Shown here piece by piece: positions 18,674 through 27,170 of a stretch of 48,880 nt of DNA. Position 1 is the stretch's first letter, and each line of letters begins with the position of its first letter. The notes under the pieces are model-generated. The model did not search any database. It had not been told where the DNA came from and was given only the letters and a program-made list of their open reading frames with translations. The stretch lies in assembly GCA_021847645.1 (NCBI GenBank), contig JAJZQG010000031.1, forward strand, positions 1 to 48,880, in the 5' to 3' direction. A program made the position numbers and the translations under genes. This DNA comes from Myxococcales bacterium. Lineage in GTDB: Bacteria; Myxococcota_A; Polyangia; Polyangiales; Polyangiaceae.

Positions 18674-19150
18674 TCAGCGCTCGGGAAGCAGCGCTCCCTC
18701 GAGTCGAAGCAGTGCCTGCTTGCGCTGCAGACCGCCGCCATAACCGATTAAGCTGCCGTCGGCGCCGATGACGCGATGACAGGGAACGATGATCGGGATC
18801 GGATTGCGCCCGTTCGCCATGCCCACCGCCCTGACGGCTTTCGGATCGCCGAGGCGCCGGGCGAGCTCGCCGTAGCTCACGGTGACGCCGTACGGAATAC
18901 GGCGCAACTCGCGCCAAACGCGCTGCTGAAACTCGGTTCCCTTCATGGACAAGGGCCCGTCGAACGACGGACACCCTCCGTCGAAGTACGAGGCGAGCGC
19001 GCTCGTCCACGGCGAAAAAGCCTGGGGCGCATGGCCCCAGTGCGTGGGGGCAACGAAGGGCTCGTCGAGAAACTCGATCGCGCAAAGCGCCGTGCCATCG
19101 GAGCGAAGGAGCAACGGACCGACAGGGGACTCGACGACGTGGTAGAGCAT
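18674..19150 (-). CDS. ogt: Methylated-DNA--protein-cysteine methyltransferase
   Basis: A 158-residue protein of normal Ogt length. It has the N-terminal SPVGPLLL block, the helical FQQRVWRELRRIPYGVTVSY segment, a following GELARRLG block, VGMANGRNPIPIIVPCHRVIG containing the active-site Cys, and a final GYGGGLQRKQALLRLEGA. The protein irreversibly removes alkyl groups from O6-alkylguanine or O4-alkylthymine in DNA. An AAGGA site lies about ten bases before the ATG. It appears to be a stand-alone gene. Confidence 0.95.
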   Translation of the reverse strand: MLYHVVESPVGPLLLRSDGTALCAIEFLDEPFVAPTHWGHAPQAFSPWTSALASYFDGGCPSFDGPLSMKGTEFQQRVWRELRRIPYGVTVSYGELARRLGDPKAVRAVGMANGRNPIPIIVPCHRVIGADGSLIGYGGGLQRKQALLRLEGALLPER

Positions 19151-19373
19151 CACTCGATCCTTCGGGGAGCTTGGTCGGCGGCGCGGGTACGAGGGCAGGA
19201 CTGCTGCACGAGCGCGCCTGGGGCGCTCCTTCTCCGCGCGAGACCGCTGCTCCAACTCCATGACAGCCAGCTCGACGAATACGCGGCCGTGAGGCGCACC
19301 GTAGCGCACGGCGCCGCCGCTGTCCCGCCGGATTCGGCTTGGCATGACAGGTGATCGCCTCCGCCCGAAGGGC

Positions 19374-20288
19374 TCAACCAGGGTCGTCGTCGTCGATCGA
19401 AGGCTGCAGGACGGCCTGGTCGGTGGGAACGGGGGGGCGGCCGCGGAGCTCGGCCCACGTCACGGTCATCGATGCACCGAAGAAGAAGACTTGGGCGCAG
19501 TAATAGGCCCAGAGCACGAGCATCACGACCGAACCAGCGGCGCCAAACAGCGACTGCAGGCTCGTGTGGCCCAAGTACAGCCCCACGACAGTCTTGCCGA
19601 GCGTGAATAGGACAGTAGTGAGCAGACCGCCGACGGCGCAGTCTCTCCAGGCGATCCGGACATCGGGCAGGAGCCTGAAGACCACGGCGAACAGGCAGGC
19701 GAGCACGCCAAACGACACGGAGTGATCCAGGAAGTGCCACTGCGCGGCGAGCCGGACGCCAGGGATGTCTTCCGCAGCGGTGAGCGCGGCGTGCACGAGC
19801 ACGGAGACCACGAGAAACGCGCCGCACGCGACGACCATGAAGAAAGCGAGACCGCGCTTGCGCACCTGCCTCCAGGCCTTGCCGCGCAGGTCCTTTCCAC
19901 TGATGGCCTCGACACCCCACAGCAGATTCAGGGCACGCTGCATCTGCGTGAACAGCCGCGTTGAGCCATACACCAACACGGCGGCTCCGAGCGTCGTCGC
20001 CAGAGGGCTGGTGTGGTGGGCGCGCACGTTGTCGAGCAGCGAAGCGATCGTGGCAGTGCCCCGCGCGCCGACGTACACGGCCAAGCCGCGGAGCATCTGG
20101 TCACGCGCGGCCTGCCGATCGGTCACGACACCGGCCACCAAGATCGCCACCAGCAGCAGCGGTGTCACCGACAGCAGCGCGAAGTAGGCGACTGCGCCGC
20201 TCATCAGGGTTCCGTTCCGACGCGCAAATCGTCGCCAGGACCGCCGCAACAGGCGGCCGATCGGCACGGGGAACGTCATTCGACGCAT
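19374..20288 (-). CDS. YihY/BrkB-family membrane protein
   Basis: About 304 residues with six hydrophobic helices. It has the family hallmarks: an N-terminal SGAVAYFALLSVTPLLLVAI segment, a SLLDNV block, GAAVLVYGSTRLFTQMQRALN, WRQVRKRGLAFFMVVA, LLPDVRIAWRDCAVGGLLTTVLF and LYLGHTSLQSLFGAAGSVV, then an acidic C-terminus. The family was once called RNase BN, which is wrong; its role is unknown, with transport or envelope roles proposed. The start is uncertain: ATG codons at 20288 and 20279 or a GTG at 20321 are all in frame. Confidence 0.88.
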   Translation of the reverse strand: MRRMTFPVPIGRLLRRSWRRFARRNGTLMSGAVAYFALLSVTPLLLVAILVAGVVTDRQAARDQMLRGLAVYVGARGTATIASLLDNVRAHHTSPLATTLGAAVLVYGSTRLFTQMQRALNLLWGVEAISGKDLRGKAWRQVRKRGLAFFMVVACGAFLVVSVLVHAALTAAEDIPGVRLAAQWHFLDHSVSFGVLACLFAVVFRLLPDVRIAWRDCAVGGLLTTVLFTLGKTVVGLYLGHTSLQSLFGAAGSVVMLVLWAYYCAQVFFFGASMTVTWAELRGRPPVPTDQAVLQPSIDDDDPG

Positions 20289-20418
20289 CGTCGGCTCGAA
20301 TGCTCCTGACCTGGGGAACACGTGTCAACGCGAATCGAGCCGTGCTCCACGGCTCGCCGGATCGCCATGGGCCATCGACCCGACGCGTGAGAAGGGTTCG
20401 CTTGCCGCACGGTGCGCA

Positions 20419-23400
20419 GTGTACGATCCGGTTTCGTTCATGATTGCAGAAAAGGTCTTGTCCGCTCTCGAGACCCTTACGGCGACCGTCGCGTACTTTC
20501 CCTCCAGCGCGAGAGCGCTGCTGGCTCGCTGGCGCGACGGTTCGGGGTCCTGTCTCGACACCCTATCGCGCGACGAGCGCGACGCTGCCGACGTGCTGGA
20601 CCGAGCGCTGCCCGCCATAAGCCGGTCATCGACGGGCGTGGGCGATCTGTCGCAGATGCTGGACGATTCACGGGGGGAGGTGCTCCTGCTGTGGTGCGAG
20701 GCGAGCGCGACGCGACGGGATGCCCGGCTGGCCAAGCTGCTCGCGCACGCAGCCGAGCAGGCGAGGTGGCGCGAGCGTGTCGATGCCGCCGTGCGCGACC
20801 GGATCGTCGGGGGTCCCATGCTCGACGCGCTGGAATGCGCGCCGCTGATCGGACGGGGAGACCGGCTGGCCAGTGCCGCGTTCGCCGGGGCACGGTCGCG
20901 CATGGAAATTCTGATCTGGGAAGCGGGCGCGAGCGCCCTGCAGCTCCCCGAGTTTGGCGCGTGGCTCTGGGGTTCGCGCGAGGCGTTCGACGCGCTGGTC
21001 GGGCAGCCGGCCCGCGGGGCGCTGCGAGGCCGGGTTCTGGCAGCGCGCTGTCTGGAGGTGTGCATGCGCGCTCTTCCCGTCGCCAAGGATCCGGATGCCG
21101 TGGGGCGGACGCTGCGGGTGCTGCAGCCGCTGCTGCTCCATCCGGAGCCGCTGGTGTGGGTGCATGCAGCGCGCGCGCTCGGCCTGATGGCGGGCGTCGT
21201 CGAACACCTCGAGGGCATGCTGCTGGATTGGCTGCGCAGGGACTCGTTGCTGCTGCGCCAACGCGGCCTGACCGCGTTCGCCTCCCTGCCCGCCGATCGG
21301 CTCAAGTTCCTGGGCGGTGAGATGGTGTCGATTCTCGATGCGCCCGAGGTCGAGCCATGGTCCCTGGCGGCAGCCGCCGCGGCCACTCCGTACTTGTTCT
21401 ACGAGCGTCGCGACCTGTGGGATCGGCTCCTGTACCGCATCGTCGACGGGCACGGGGGCGCGATCGCAGCGCGGGCCTTGGCGCGAGGTCTCGCGACTCT
21501 CTGGCGCCGCGGTGCCGCTCCGATCGCCATCGAAGCCGCGCTTCGACAACTGCGAGAGGTAGCACGGCGGGCGAACACGCAGGCCATCGGCGAGTGGCGC
21601 CGATGGCTTGAGGTCATCGCGGTCACCGACTGCGTCGACGGGGCGGAGCGCGATCCGCTCGACCTGGAGCTGGGCCTGGAGAACCTCATGCGTCTCGCGG
21701 CGCAATACGATGACGAGGAGGCGGACGCACGGGCCGCGCGATTCGCAGCGGCCGTGGCGCCCACGTTCCTGGAGGCCAAGCGCATCGCGCTGGGGCCGGG
21801 GACGCTGCGTCATCGCGCAGCGGGGCTCAATGCGTTCGAGGGATGTGCGCGGTCGCTGGCGTTGCGCCTGTGGCGGCCGCAGCTGGTCACGCGACCTGAG
21901 GGCGACCCCATCGCCGAGCCAAACCTCGAGGAGACGTGGCAGATCGTGGCGCGCACGCCGGCCGAGTTGCTCGACTTGGTCAGGGAGCGAAGGGCATCCG
22001 GTGAGAGCGACGAGCAGGTCGACCTCGCGCTCGAGGTGCTCGCCATTCGTCTGGGCGGCTACGCGCTGGACGCGTGCGGCGAGGAGCTCGAGCTCGGCCC
22101 CGGGCGCGGTCCCGCTGCCCACAAGACCTGCCTGTGGCTTCGCAAGCTCGACGGGTTGGCCGACGGTACGCGGGAGCTCCCGGTCGCGCTCAAGAACGCT
22201 CTGAGCTCGGTGTTCTGGCGCCTGGTCGACACGACCCGCGGTACGTCGCTCGGAGAGGTCGACGACGTGCGATGGCTCGGACCGTTCGCCGCGTGGTGGG
22301 CCCTGGTGATCGATCGTCCAGCCCTGCTGCTGCAGATTGCGACAGCGTTGCCGATGATCGAGCCGGGCGCGCTGGAGACCTGCTGCGCGCTGGCCGACGA
22401 CATCCGCGCGACGGTTGGGTCGGGCGAAGCGGACGGCGCGTGGGGAGCAAAGGCGTCGGAGGCGCTCGCGGAGCTGCACGCGGACGACACCGAGCTGAGC
22501 ATCGCGCTGCTGGGTCTGGCGGAAACGTTGCAGCGATTCGCGGGAGCATCCGGACGAAGCGCGGACCTCGAAGATCGGTGTCTGCAAGTCGTTCTGTCGG
22601 CAGAGCGGCTGAGAGCCGCCCTGAGCGACCCTGTCAGGGCATTGCACGCGCCCGACGCGCCCGCTGCAGAAGACTCCATGTCGAGCGCGGCGACGCAGAA
22701 CGCGCCGAGGACCGCGGGGCTGCTGTCCCGAGCGATCCGCACGCGTGACACGTCGATCCTGGAGGTGTGGCTGTCGACGCTCGGGCCGATCACGTCCCGA
22801 TTGGTCGAGTCGAGCGTGAACGCGGCGGTGCGTCGGACGCCACCTCCTCCACCGGTGCCGAAGAAGCCGGAGCCGAAGATCATCGAGGGCTACGAGCTGG
22901 TCAAGCCCCTGGGTGAAGGGGGAATCGGAACGGTGTGGCTCGTGCGAAAACCCGGCGCCGATCGGCTCTTCGTGCTGAAGATCCCCAAGGCCGATGCGCT
23001 GGCGGGCGCCACCGACACCGAGCGCGACGGCATGCTCGCGTCTTTCGTCGAAGAGGCCAGGGCGCTGGCCGGGCTCTACCACCCGAACGTGGCGAACATC
23101 ATCGATCGAGGAGTATCGGGGGGCGTGCCGTTCCTGGTGCTCGAGTACTTGATCGGCGCGGATCTGAAGCACTACTCGTTCGCGAAGCTCATGTCGCTGT
23201 TCGAGCTTCGGTCGGTCGTGGCCGAGGCGTGTGCCGGGTTGGCAGCGCTGCACAACGCCGGGCTCGTGCATCGCGACATCAAGCCGGCCAACCTGTGGCT
23301 GCGGCTGCCTCTTTCGGGCGGGGAGAAGTTCGAGCCCGCCAGACATCGAGATCCGGCGGTCGCTCCGCCGCTCGCCACCGTGGTCATCGATTTCGGCATG

Positions 23401-23754
23401 GTGCGCGCCATGCGCGTGCCGCAAGGCTCCAACGGCCGCTTCATCGCGGGAACGCCGGGATACATCGCGCCCGAGCAAGTGCTCGATCCGGTCGAGCTCG
23501 ACGGACGGGCGGACGTCTACGCGCTGGCCGCGACGATCTACAACGTGACGACGGGCAGGACGTTCTTCGATGACCAGACCGAGCTTCGGGACAAGATCTT
23601 CGCGCACATGCAGCGAGACCCAATGGAGGACGTGGAGCGGTTCCGCGCCTATCCGGCCGCGCTCGTCAAGCTGATGCGGGCGGCGACAGCGAGGGACTGG
23701 CGGGACCGTCCCACGCCGCTCGAGTTCGGTCGCGCGTTCGTCGAGTGTCTGTGA
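20419..23754 (+). CDS. Large protein with helical-repeat N-terminus and C-terminal Ser/Thr protein kinase domain
   Basis: 1111 residues. The first 800 are almost entirely alpha-helical and Ala/Leu/Arg-rich, resembling degenerate HEAT/ARM repeats (for example VWVHAARALGLMAGVVEHLE and LLLRQRGLTAFASLP). A Pro-rich hinge near 805-815 precedes a complete Hanks kinase at about 820-1105: LGEGGIGTVWLV (P-loop), FVLKIPK (catalytic Lys), EEARAL (Glu), HRDIKPANL (catalytic loop), DFGMVRA, GTPGYIAPEQ and a DVYALAATIY block. An intact HRD-DFG-APE set argues for an active enzyme. A kinase at the C-terminus with no membrane span is unlike the usual PknB layout. The PP2C gene is 2 kb away. The start is GTG 20419 or ATG 20440. 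Confidence 0.9.
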   Translation: MYDPVSFMIAEKVLSALETLTATVAYFPSSARALLARWRDGSGSCLDTLSRDERDAADVLDRALPAISRSSTGVGDLSQMLDDSRGEVLLLWCEASATRRDARLAKLLAHAAEQARWRERVDAAVRDRIVGGPMLDALECAPLIGRGDRLASAAFAGARSRMEILIWEAGASALQLPEFGAWLWGSREAFDALVGQPARGALRGRVLAARCLEVCMRALPVAKDPDAVGRTLRVLQPLLLHPEPLVWVHAARALGLMAGVVEHLEGMLLDWLRRDSLLLRQRGLTAFASLPADRLKFLGGEMVSILDAPEVEPWSLAAAAAATPYLFYERRDLWDRLLYRIVDGHGGAIAARALARGLATLWRRGAAPIAIEAALRQLREVARRANTQAIGEWRRWLEVIAVTDCVDGAERDPLDLELGLENLMRLAAQYDDEEADARAARFAAAVAPTFLEAKRIALGPGTLRHRAAGLNAFEGCARSLALRLWRPQLVTRPEGDPIAEPNLEETWQIVARTPAELLDLVRERRASGESDEQVDLALEVLAIRLGGYALDACGEELELGPGRGPAAHKTCLWLRKLDGLADGTRELPVALKNALSSVFWRLVDTTRGTSLGEVDDVRWLGPFAAWWALVIDRPALLLQIATALPMIEPGALETCCALADDIRATVGSGEADGAWGAKASEALAELHADDTELSIALLGLAETLQRFAGASGRSADLEDRCLQVVLSAERLRAALSDPVRALHAPDAPAAEDSMSSAATQNAPRTAGLLSRAIRTRDTSILEVWLSTLGPITSRLVESSVNAAVRRTPPPPPVPKKPEPKIIEGYELVKPLGEGGIGTVWLVRKPGADRLFVLKIPKADALAGATDTERDGMLASFVEEARALAGLYHPNVANIIDRGVSGGVPFLVLEYLIGADLKHYSFAKLMSLFELRSVVAEACAGLAALHNAGLVHRDIKPANLWLRLPLSGGEKFEPARHRDPAVAPPLATVVIDFGMVRAMRVPQGSNGRFIAGTPGYIAPEQVLDPVELDGRADVYALAATIYNVTTGRTFFDDQTELRDKIFAHMQRDPMEDVERFRAYPAALVKLMRAATARDWRDRPTPLEFGRAFVECL

Positions 23755-23883
23755 GGCGTGCGCGCCCTCCCCAACCCCTCGACGCCTTGCCCGCCCTGCC
23801 GATCATGCGTTCCGACCGGTGGAGTGGCGGGCGACCATGGTCGCGGCGCGGATCATGGCCGCCATGATCGAATGCTCTGGCCG

Positions 23884-25458
23884 TCAAGGTTTGGGGACGG
23901 ACTGGCAGGTCCGTCTCGCCGCGCGAGGCACGCATGCGGCGATGCTCACGCGCAAGGATGCGCGGCTCGCATCGTTGCCCCTTGTGCCGAAGGAGGGACT
24001 TGAACCCTCACGCCCGTAAGGACAGCGGATTTTGAAAGCCACCAAATCGCCTTCGTTTATAGGGCTTTGCGTATTCCCCGAGGCTTTCGACACCCTGGGA
24101 ACCCGTAGCGCCCCGTCTCGCCCGTCCGTGCGACTATCCGTGCGACTCTCCGGTGTGACGTGCTTCGCATTCGAAGGCGGGGTCTTGACATGAGCAGCAA
24201 GTTCGGGGATCGCCAAATGCATCGGGTGCAGATCCCCAAGATCCGCCTCAGCCCACATGTTCATCGAGCGGGTGTAGCGGGCCAGCATCGTGCTCGACTT
24301 GTGCTTCGTGCGCTGCATGACCCATGCTTCGCTGCGCCCGTTGGCGAACGAGCAGGTGCAGAACGTCGCCCGCAAGTCGTGGAACCGCATGTTCATCCGC
24401 GTCGCCGTCGTCAGGTACAACTCGGGGCGCGTGATGCCAGCAAGCTTCATGTGTCGACGCAGCCGAGCGGCCCATCGCGTCGACGTGTAGAGCCAACCGT
24501 CGTCGTCCGCAAACACGAGGTCGGTGCGCTTCGCCTTGGGCCGGAAGTGATCGTGCCAGATGGTGAGCGCAGCCGTAACGCTCGGGTTCATCGCCCACTT
24601 GCTAGCGTCTTTAGTCTTGTTCTCGTCCTGGCGAACGATGCCGCGCTTCAGGTCGATCTCGCCCCAGGTGAGACGCTCCATCTCTTCCTGCCGCATGCCC
24701 TCGCGCGTCGCGAAGCCGTACAGCATGCGATCGTTGAGCGGCACGCCTTCGTGCTCACCGTCGCCCGCGCATGCCAGCAGCCGCGCCTCCTCGTCGGGGT
24801 AGAGGAACTCTTCGGCCTTCTTACACTCGACGCGCGGAAGGAACCCTTTGGGCAGCGGGTTGACGGCGATGTGCCGCGCCGGGAAGACGGCGTATCCCAG
24901 CAGCCGGTGCATGAGCTGAGCAATCTGTCGCTTGGTCGCGGTTGCGCGCGCCTCGGGAATGCCAGCCATCACGAGCATGGCGTGGTCCAAGGTGAACTCG
25001 TCAAGCGGTACGTCGCCAACGGGGTCGTACACGTAGCGCTTGAAGCGCTCCTCGTCGTCCTCGGCGGTCAGCTTCGACTTGACGTGCGCCGAGTACAGCT
25101 TGTGTAGCGCGCCACTGGTCCACTGCTGGGCGAAGGTCTTGAAGGTGGGGATCGTAGGCTTCGGGTCTTTCGCCTCGACAGCTCCGTTAGCGCACGCCTC
25201 GATGGCCTTGCGGACGGCATCGAGCGCCTTGAGCGTCGTGGCCGATGCCGCTTTCACCATGAGCTTGTCGAAGATGTCGGGCGCAACGCGGTCTCGGATC
25301 GCTCCGGCCCATCGGCTCATGTCGGCCGCGCGCGCCTGCCGCTCGTCTTTCTGGCACTCCAGATCGAAGTATCGCCGTCGTCCAGCACCATCGCGCACCA
25401 TGGCTTGCTGCGTCCCGCTGGGAAGTGTGCGAACGGTTCCTGTAATCGGTCGTGCCAT
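23884..25458 (-). CDS. int: Tyrosine recombinase (integrase) reading through the attachment site
   Basis: 524 residues as integrated. There is an arm-binding/core-binding region (1-215), then a catalytic domain with Arg in ATREGMRQEEMERLTWGEID (about 250), Lys in ENKTKDASKW, HDLRATFC (about 360), His in TKHKSS, and the nucleophile Tyr in MLARYTRS (about 396). This is the full R-K-HxxR-H-Y set. The ATG was chosen for its GAGGTG site six bases upstream. The last 50 codons are odd: residues about 474-492 are encoded by the tRNA-derived att repeat, and the final 32 come from chromosomal DNA outside the element. The frame is the same in the right-end copy, so in the excised circle the tail would change (see findings). 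Confidence 0.93.
   Translation of the reverse strand: MARPITGTVRTLPSGTQQAMVRDGAGRRRYFDLECQKDERQARAADMSRWAGAIRDRVAPDIFDKLMVKAASATTLKALDAVRKAIEACANGAVEAKDPKPTIPTFKTFAQQWTSGALHKLYSAHVKSKLTAEDDEERFKRYVYDPVGDVPLDEFTLDHAMLVMAGIPEARATATKRQIAQLMHRLLGYAVFPARHIAVNPLPKGFLPRVECKKAEEFLYPDEEARLLACAGDGEHEGVPLNDRMLYGFATREGMRQEEMERLTWGEIDLKRGIVRQDENKTKDASKWAMNPSVTAALTIWHDHFRPKAKRTDLVFADDDGWLYTSTRWAARLRRHMKLAGITRPELYLTTATRMNMRFHDLRATFCTCSFANGRSEAWVMQRTKHKSSTMLARYTRSMNMWAEADLGDLHPMHLAIPELAAHVKTPPSNAKHVTPESRTDSRTDGRDGALRVPRVSKASGNTQSPINEGDLVAFKIRCPYGREGSSPSFGTRGNDASRASLRVSIAACVPRAARRTCQSVPKP
23981..24036. repeat. Left attachment-site copy (attL)
   Basis: 56 bp identical to 38892-38947. It carries the 3' half of tRNA-Leu from the anticodon loop through the T arm and acceptor stem plus four bases beyond. 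Outside the match the sequences diverge at once on both sides. Confidence 0.95.
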
Positions 25459-25476
25459 GCTTTTCACCTCTGGGGG

Positions 25477-25935
25477 CTACCCCCTGCGATCGGAATCGTC
25501 GGTCTGCTCGGCTACCTCACCGGCCACAAACCGAAGCGCGGCAAGAATCTCCCCCGGCGTCGTGCTCGGATGTGCGGCGACGAAACGGTTCACGGTGCGT
25601 TCAAGCGCCGTGGCAAGCGCCAGCGTACCGCCCGCGTCGCCGCTGTGTTCACGGACAATCGCGGCCGCAACACGGCGTCCACCGACGACAGCCTGTCGTT
25701 GCAGGTCGGGAGACATCCGAGCGAGCTTGGCGCCGGTCGACACACCGATCCGGCCGGCGTCGACCGCTGCGCAAAGCTCAGGCTCGGCGTTCGCAGCCAC
25801 GATCTTGCTGGCCGTGTACGTTGCGTGACTCATGCCGGCTTGCGCCGCGACTTGTCTCACCGTCTCGCGAGCGTGACGCGCGGCTGAGGTCCCGGTTACC
25901 CTAAGTTTAGGGTAGCGTGGTGCTTCGCTCGGCAT
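25477..25935 (-). CDS. ParB/HTH-like DNA-binding protein
   Basis: 152 residues, with AAGGAG nine bases before the ATG. Residues 18-75 form a helix-turn-helix unit of the ParB or phage regulator type: ETVRQVAAQAGMSHATYTAS, then VDAGRIGVSTGAKLARMSPD. The C-terminal half is helical with no recognised domain. It lies 18 bp upstream of the integrase gene and is preceded by two inverted repeats sharing AGGGTA half-sites, one of them inside its own first codons, which suggests an autoregulated switch for the integrase. It could alternatively be a partition or stabilisation protein; no ParA gene is in the element. Confidence 0.7.
   Translation of the reverse strand: MPSEAPRYPKLRVTGTSAARHARETVRQVAAQAGMSHATYTASKIVAANAEPELCAAVDAGRIGVSTGAKLARMSPDLQRQAVVGGRRVAAAIVREHSGDAGGTLALATALERTVNRFVAAHPSTTPGEILAALRFVAGEVAEQTDDSDRRG
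25897..25914. promoter_or_regulatory. Perfect inverted repeat, candidate operator 1
   Basis: TACCCTAA and TTAGGGTA separated by GT: an 8-2-8 perfect palindrome lying 21 to 38 nt inside the coding start of the HTH gene. It shares AGGGTA with operator 2. Probable binding site for the HTH protein itself. Confidence 0.6.
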
Positions 25936-25987
25936 GATGTCGGTCTCCTTGGCGCCCGGTCGCCCGTATCAGGTAGCGACAGGGCAA

Positions 25988-26012
25988 AGGGTACCCGTAA
26001 TCCCGGTACCCT
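25988..26012. promoter_or_regulatory. Inverted repeat, candidate operator 2
   Basis: AGGGTACC and GGTACCCT separated by nine bases, in the 75-bp gap before the HTH gene and touching the stop of the upstream small gene. Each arm contains AGGGTA, as in operator 1. The position fits control of an internal promoter for the HTH and integrase genes. Confidence 0.55.
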
Positions 26013-26226
26013 ACTGCGTCTCGTCCTGCTCGTCGCCCATGGCCGGCGACGGCAAGGTGTCGCTCGGCGCCGTCGTCGCTGGTGCGAGCGCAGTCTCGGC
26101 CACCGACAGGCCTCGATGCGCCAGCCGCAGCGCACGCAGGATATCGCTCAGTCGCGCATCCTGACCATCGGCGAGCACGAGCCCCACGAACGAGCGGGCG
26201 CTTGTCACGACGTCGCTGGTGCTCAT
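26011..26226 (-). CDS. Small element protein, unknown function (last of coupled train)
   Basis: 71 residues. The N-terminal 45 are helical (SARSFVGLVLADGQDARLSD, ILRALRLAHRGL), and the tail is Ala/Pro/Thr-rich and acidic. The ATG overlaps the stop of the preceding gene in ATGA, which is the main evidence that it is translated. No family recognised. It is the final member of a run of small genes, followed by the operator region of the HTH gene. Confidence 0.6.
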   Translation of the reverse strand: MSTSDVVTSARSFVGLVLADGQDARLSDILRALRLAHRGLSVAETALAPATTAPSDTLPSPAMGDEQDETQ

Positions 26227-26426
26227 CGCGTGCCGTCCTTCCTGGCGAACACTGCCGGATGCTCGCTCACCAGCCGATCGCGAACCTTCGCGGCGAGGTG
26301 AACAGCATCGGCATCGGCGACCGTGTTGTGTTCGATCTGGAGCTGTTCCCAACGCGACAGATAGCGCTTGGCTGGCGCCGTTGTGGTGAGGCTGGCGAGG
26401 AACACGCGCGCGTCCTTGGGGTTCAC
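26223..26426 (-). CDS. Small element protein, unknown function
   Basis: 67 residues starting at a GTG that overlaps the upstream stop in GTGA. The sequence is helical and basic/acidic mixed (KDARVFLASLTTTAPAKRYL and DAVHLAAKVRDRLVSEHP), with no Cys, no membrane span and no recognised domain. An in-frame longer reading exists, but the overlap start matches the pattern of all its neighbours. Confidence 0.55.
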   Translation of the reverse strand: MNPKDARVFLASLTTTAPAKRYLSRWEQLQIEHNTVADADAVHLAAKVRDRLVSEHPAVFARKDGTR

Positions 26427-26647
26427 GAGCAACCCCCTGTCAGCTTGTAGCTCCCATCCGCATGCACCCAACCGGCACGCTCGCCGTTGGCCAGCCACAA
26501 ATCGGCCTCGCACTTCCACGTGGCGCAAGCGTCGGTGACCTCCACCAGCTCGTAGTCGTCCGCGGACGACTCATCGAGGAAGTGAGCCTCCACCATGGTC
26601 TGGCCGTCGACGGCGCGGAAGGTGACGGAGTAGGTTGCGCGGCTCAT
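26423..26647 (-). CDS. Small element protein, unknown function
   Basis: 74 residues with ATGA overlap to the gene before. Beta-rich opening (SRATYSVTFRAVDGQTMVEA), an acidic DESSADDYELVEVTDAC centre, and a WKCEADLWL segment; two Cys residues (in TDACATWKCEA) plus a C-terminal Cys. It resembles small single-domain phage accessory proteins in composition, but I recognise no family. Its paired overlap on both sides indicates one polycistronic message. Confidence 0.6.
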   Translation of the reverse strand: MSRATYSVTFRAVDGQTMVEAHFLDESSADDYELVEVTDACATWKCEADLWLANGERAGWVHADGSYKLTGGCS

Positions 26648-26862
26648 CGGTGCACCTCGCGCACCGCCGCCGGCGGTTCCCACAACGCCGTCTCGAGCTG
26701 GCCCGCGTTGGAGTTGATCGCCCGCCAAGCCCCGCACTTGCAGTGCTCGATCAAGCAGACGCCACCGTGCGCCGCCGGGTTGCACGGCCATGTGATGCAG
26801 CCGGAGAACGGCCGCGTTTCGGTGCGCTTGGGGTCGGCGCGGTGTCGATGCGTCGTGCTCAT
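26644..26862 (-). CDS. Small Cys-rich element protein
   Basis: 72 residues, coupled by ATGA to the preceding gene. It has four Cys residues in the centre: one in FSGCITWPC, a second at the end of that block, then CLIEHCKCGAW, in a His-rich context. This spacing suggests a small zinc-binding knuckle. No homologue recognised. A start five codons earlier (26877) is in frame but would break the overlap pattern. Confidence 0.6.
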   Translation of the reverse strand: MSTTHRHRADPKRTETRPFSGCITWPCNPAAHGGVCLIEHCKCGAWRAINSNAGQLETALWEPPAAVREVHR

Positions 26863-27170
26863 TGGCGGTTCCTCCACTTCTCGATCGCAACCTCAACCTC
26901 CGCGCTCAACGGCTGCGGGTCGCGCTCTTGCCGCTCGCTGCCCAGGTGGTACGCGATCGCCTGCTCGCATGCCTCGCGCGTCCAGTACCGCGGGCCGGTG
27001 ACGGTCCCGTGTCTGGTGCGGAGCGTCGCGGCCATGGTCCCGTCTCCGCTCGGCGCGGCGATGACGGGCGTGAAGTAGGTCGCGCCGGGCTCGTCGGCCA
27101 TGGTGCCGTAGGCTTCACGTGCGCCGGCTCCAAAGGCGCGTTCGACGATCTGGATCTCGCCGGGCTTCAT
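26859..27170 (-). CDS. Small element protein, unknown function
   Basis: 103 residues starting MKPGEIQIVERAFGAGA, with ATGA overlaps at both ends. The middle contains a TRHGTVTGPRYWTREACEQ block, with aromatic and basic residues followed by a helix (AIAYHLGSERQERD). It could be a small nucleic-acid-binding or regulatory protein; nothing is diagnostic. The regular amino-acid composition, unlike the Arg/Pro-rich frames opposite, supports a real gene. Confidence 0.65.
   Translation of the reverse strand: MKPGEIQIVERAFGAGAREAYGTMADEPGATYFTPVIAAPSGDGTMAATLRTRHGTVTGPRYWTREACEQAIAYHLGSERQERDPQPLSAEVEVAIEKWRNRQ

Noticed and set aside
20668..23607. 979-codon minus-strand frame opposite the kinase
   Set aside because: Shadow of the kinase; repetitive Arg/Gln/His composition.
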